A stretch of DNA of 64,000 nt, taken from ZC4RG30 sp039917615 (GTDB lineage: Bacteria; Pseudomonadota; Gammaproteobacteria; Steroidobacterales; Steroidobacteraceae). The DNA is taken from NCBI GenBank assembly GCA_039917615.1, contig JBDSJD010000010.1:1-64000 (forward strand), given 5' to 3'. Shown piece after piece: positions 62,021 to 64,000 of the stretch. The notes under the pieces were generated by a model. The model saw nothing but the letters and a program-made list of their open reading frames with translations, did not search any database and was not told where the DNA came from. Position numbers and translations under genes: made by a program. Each line of letters opens with the position of its first letter. Positions within the stretch are counted from its first letter, which is position 1.

Positions 62021-63451
62021 TCAGGATTCGGTGATGAACTTGGTGACAAGGCAGGCGTCGAGCCCCTCGATGCCTTCCTCGGATCCATGGCCGCTTTCCT
62101 TCACACCGCCGAAGGGCGCCTCGGGCACTGCGATGGTAAAGCTGTTGATGCCCAGCATCCCTGCTTCGATCTGTTCGCCCAGCAGGTTCACCCGCCGCGA
62201 ATTCTGCGTGAACGCATAGGCTGCAAGTCCGTAAGGCAGACGGTTGGCGCGGGCGATGGCTTCGTCCAGATCACCGAACGGACTGAGCATTGCCACTGGG
62301 CCAAACGGTTCATCGTTCATGATGCGCGCCGTGTCGGGCACATCGGCCAGCACAGTGGGCGCATAGAAATAGCCTTTGCCACCCAAGGCCTTCGCGCCTG
62401 CAAGCACGCGCGCCCCGCCCTGCACGGCCTCATCGATCATTGATGCCACTGCCGGCAATCGCCGCGCATGCGCCAGGGGGCCCATGCGTACGCCATCTTC
62501 CAGGCCGTTGCCGACCTTTAGTTGCTGGGCACGCGCCGCGAATCCCGCGGCGAAGCGTTCGTAGATGGATTCATGCACATAGAACCGCGTAGGTGACACA
62601 CAGACCTGCCCGGAATTGCGGTATTTGGAAGTTACGGCCAGATCGAGCACGGCATCCACGTCTACGTCATCGAACACCAGCACGGGCGCATGGCCGCCCA
62701 GCTCCATGGTCGTGCGCTTCATGCCCTGCGCGGCAAGCGCAGTCAGCTGCTTGCCCACAGGAATGGAGCCGGTGAAATGCACGGCACGAATCACCGGTGA
62801 ACTGATCAGATGCTGCGACACTTCGGCGGGAACGCCGAACACTATTTGCATGACACCGGCCGGCACCCCGGCATCCACCAATGCTTCTGCAATCGCCAGC
62901 GCGGAACCAGGCGCTTCTTCCGCGGGTTTAAGGATCACACTACAGCCAGCACCCAGTGCCGATCCCAGCTTGCGGGCCGGATTCCCCAGTGGAAAATTCC
63001 ACGGCGCAAACGCCGCCACCGGGCCCACCGGCTCCTTCACCACCGTCATGCGCATGCCAGCCGTGCGCTGCGGCAGCACGCGGCCGTAGGCGCGACGACC
63101 TTCCTCTGCATACCATTCGAGTATGTCGGCGGCGATCATGACCTCGATGCGGGTCTCAGCCAGCGCCTTGCCTTCCTCTTGCGTAGCCATACGTGCGATG
63201 GCTTCACCGCGCTCCCGCAACAGATCAGCGGCCTTGCGCAGGATCTTGCCGCGTTGCTGCGGGCCCATCGCGCGCCATACGGGCCATGCGCGCCTGGCGG
63301 CATCCAGTGCCGCGTCCAGATCGCTGGCATTGGCAAGCGGCAGTTCGCCGAGCACCTGTTCGGTGGCTGGGTTCACCACGGGCACCGTACGGCGTCCCCT
63401 GTGGTCCAGCCGCTGGCCATCGACGAGCAGGTAAAGTTGCGGGTACGTCAT
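62021..63451 (-). CDS. NAD(P)-dependent aldehyde dehydrogenase (succinate-semialdehyde type)
   Basis: The 476-residue enzyme has the catalytic C284 (NSGQVCVSPTRF), the general base E250 (TMELGGHAP) and the NAD motif FTGSIPVGKQL. The closest type is the succinate/glutarate-semialdehyde group, so an aldehyde acid is the likely substrate. It lies convergent to uppP with a 5-base gap and is divergent from the amidohydrolase. Confidence 0.88.
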   Translation of the reverse strand: MTYPQLYLLVDGQRLDHRGRRTVPVVNPATEQVLGELPLANASDLDAALDAARRAWPVWRAMGPQQRGKILRKAADLLRERGEAIARMATQEEGKALAETRIEVMIAADILEWYAEEGRRAYGRVLPQRTAGMRMTVVKEPVGPVAAFAPWNFPLGNPARKLGSALGAGCSVILKPAEEAPGSALAIAEALVDAGVPAGVMQIVFGVPAEVSQHLISSPVIRAVHFTGSIPVGKQLTALAAQGMKRTTMELGGHAPVLVFDDVDVDAVLDLAVTSKYRNSGQVCVSPTRFYVHESIYERFAAGFAARAQQLKVGNGLEDGVRMGPLAHARRLPAVASMIDEAVQGGARVLAGAKALGGKGYFYAPTVLADVPDTARIMNDEPFGPVAMLSPFGDLDEAIARANRLPYGLAAYAFTQNSRRVNLLGEQIEAGMLGINSFTIAVPEAPFGGVKESGHGSEEGIEGLDACLVTKFITES

Positions 63452-63510
63452 GATTGCTATGCTTAAATACAGGCCGTAACAGCGGCCAGTCCTGGGGAAA
63501 TTGAACGACC

Positions 63511-64000
63511 ATGATAAAGAATCCTGCCTATCAGCGCATCGCCACTGAAGAAGCGTTCCTGAGCCAAGACGTACTGACCGGCTACAAGCGCCTGCTTGCC
63601 GACAGCAGCTTCCACGATCCGGGTTTCCGCAGCCTGTGGGGCTTCTACAGCGGCAATGCCAGCCCGCGCGCGCAGTTCATCTTTGAGCGGTTGCAGGATC
63701 TTGGCCCGCAGCGCGTTGCCGACATGGACGCCACCGGTATCTCGCGCCAGATCATTGCGCTCACTGGCCCGGGTGTGCAGGCGTTTGATCCAGCCACAGG
63801 CAGCGCATTGGCAATCGACGCCAACGACCAGCTCGCCGAAGCCTGCCGCCGGTATCCCGACCGCTATACGGGGATGGTCGCCGTGGCGCCGCATGATCCG
63901 GCAAACGCCGTGAAGGAAATGGAACGCGGCGTGCGCAAGCTCGGCTTCAAGGCCGTCATCATCAATTCGCATACGCACGGGCACTATCTGGACGAGCCGC
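63511..64000 (+). CDS. Amidohydrolase, LigW-like decarboxylase (partial, 3' end outside)
   Basis: The first 163 residues read RIATEEAF, SLWGFYSGNASPRAQ, ADMDATGISRQIIALTGPGV and INSHTHGHYLDEP, which resemble 5-carboxyvanillate decarboxylase LigW and gamma-resorcylate decarboxylases of the amidohydrolase-2 superfamily. Such enzymes decarboxylate aromatic acids from lignin fragments. The metal-binding C-terminal half lies outside the window, so the substrate is open. Confidence 0.75.
   Translation, partial: MIKNPAYQRIATEEAFLSQDVLTGYKRLLADSSFHDPGFRSLWGFYSGNASPRAQFIFERLQDLGPQRVADMDATGISRQIIALTGPGVQAFDPATGSALAIDANDQLAEACRRYPDRYTGMVAVAPHDPANAVKEMERGVRKLGFKAVIINSHTHGHYLDEP

Overview
The window comes from a GC-rich gammaproteobacterial chromosome. 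I would place it near the Xanthomonadales/Nevskiales/Steroidobacterales, but no rRNA gene is present to confirm this. Supporting signs are the block gyrA-serC-serA-pheA-hisC-aroA-cmk-rpsA-ihfB, the trio yciB-bolA-parvulin, a near-canonical XerCD dif site and an IHF beta gene next to rpsA.

1-6.5 kb is a mosaic. It holds the right end of an IS21-type element that has removed the start of an M1 aminopeptidase gene, a LytS/LytTR two-component pair, a beta-propeller gene remnant, a secreted protein with a clear terminator, two tiny genes, a dif site at 4648-4675, and a ParD-like/zeta toxin-antitoxin operon behind a perfect palindrome. The dif site, the orientation of KOPS-like octamers on each side of it, and the leftward direction of gyrA and rpsA all suggest that the replication terminus is at about 4.66 kb.

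6.5-23.3 kb is a urea regulon: ureG, a LuxR-type response regulator, a 1133-residue NCS1-permease/hybrid histidine kinase fusion, an outer-membrane barrel protein, the urea ABC importer urtABCDE, then ureDABCEF and hupE/ureJ. It covers sensing, outer-membrane passage, import, hydrolysis and nickel supply. A PIN-domain toxin-antitoxin pair follows.

24.1-26.9 kb is a cluster of integron-type gene cassettes without an integrase in the window. Three attC sites of about 126 bp separate brnTA, a DUF6624 gene, a nucleotidyltransferase-like gene and a dsbB-like gene, all on the minus strand. A 76-bp direct repeat lies at both ends of the array and provides the 3' end of both the arylamine N-acetyltransferase gene and the dsbB-like gene.

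27.7-49.9 kb is mostly core genome: an MFS pump, galU, comEA-like, ihfB, rpsA and the aromatic/serine biosynthesis operon up to gyrA, ubiG-gph-SDR, a divergent RluB-like protein with scpB-scpA-trpS and a TsaC-like gene, and yciB-bolA-parvulin.

49.9-59.1 kb is a leftward Tad/Flp pilus operon (flp, tadG-like, tadE-like, cpaB, cpaC, tadA, tadB, tadC, a DUF192 gene, tadE). No TadZ, TadV or TadD gene was found in the window. The last part holds a subtilisin with a GlyGly-CTERM-like tail, uppP, an aldehyde dehydrogenase, and the start of a LigW-like amidohydrolase cut by the window end.
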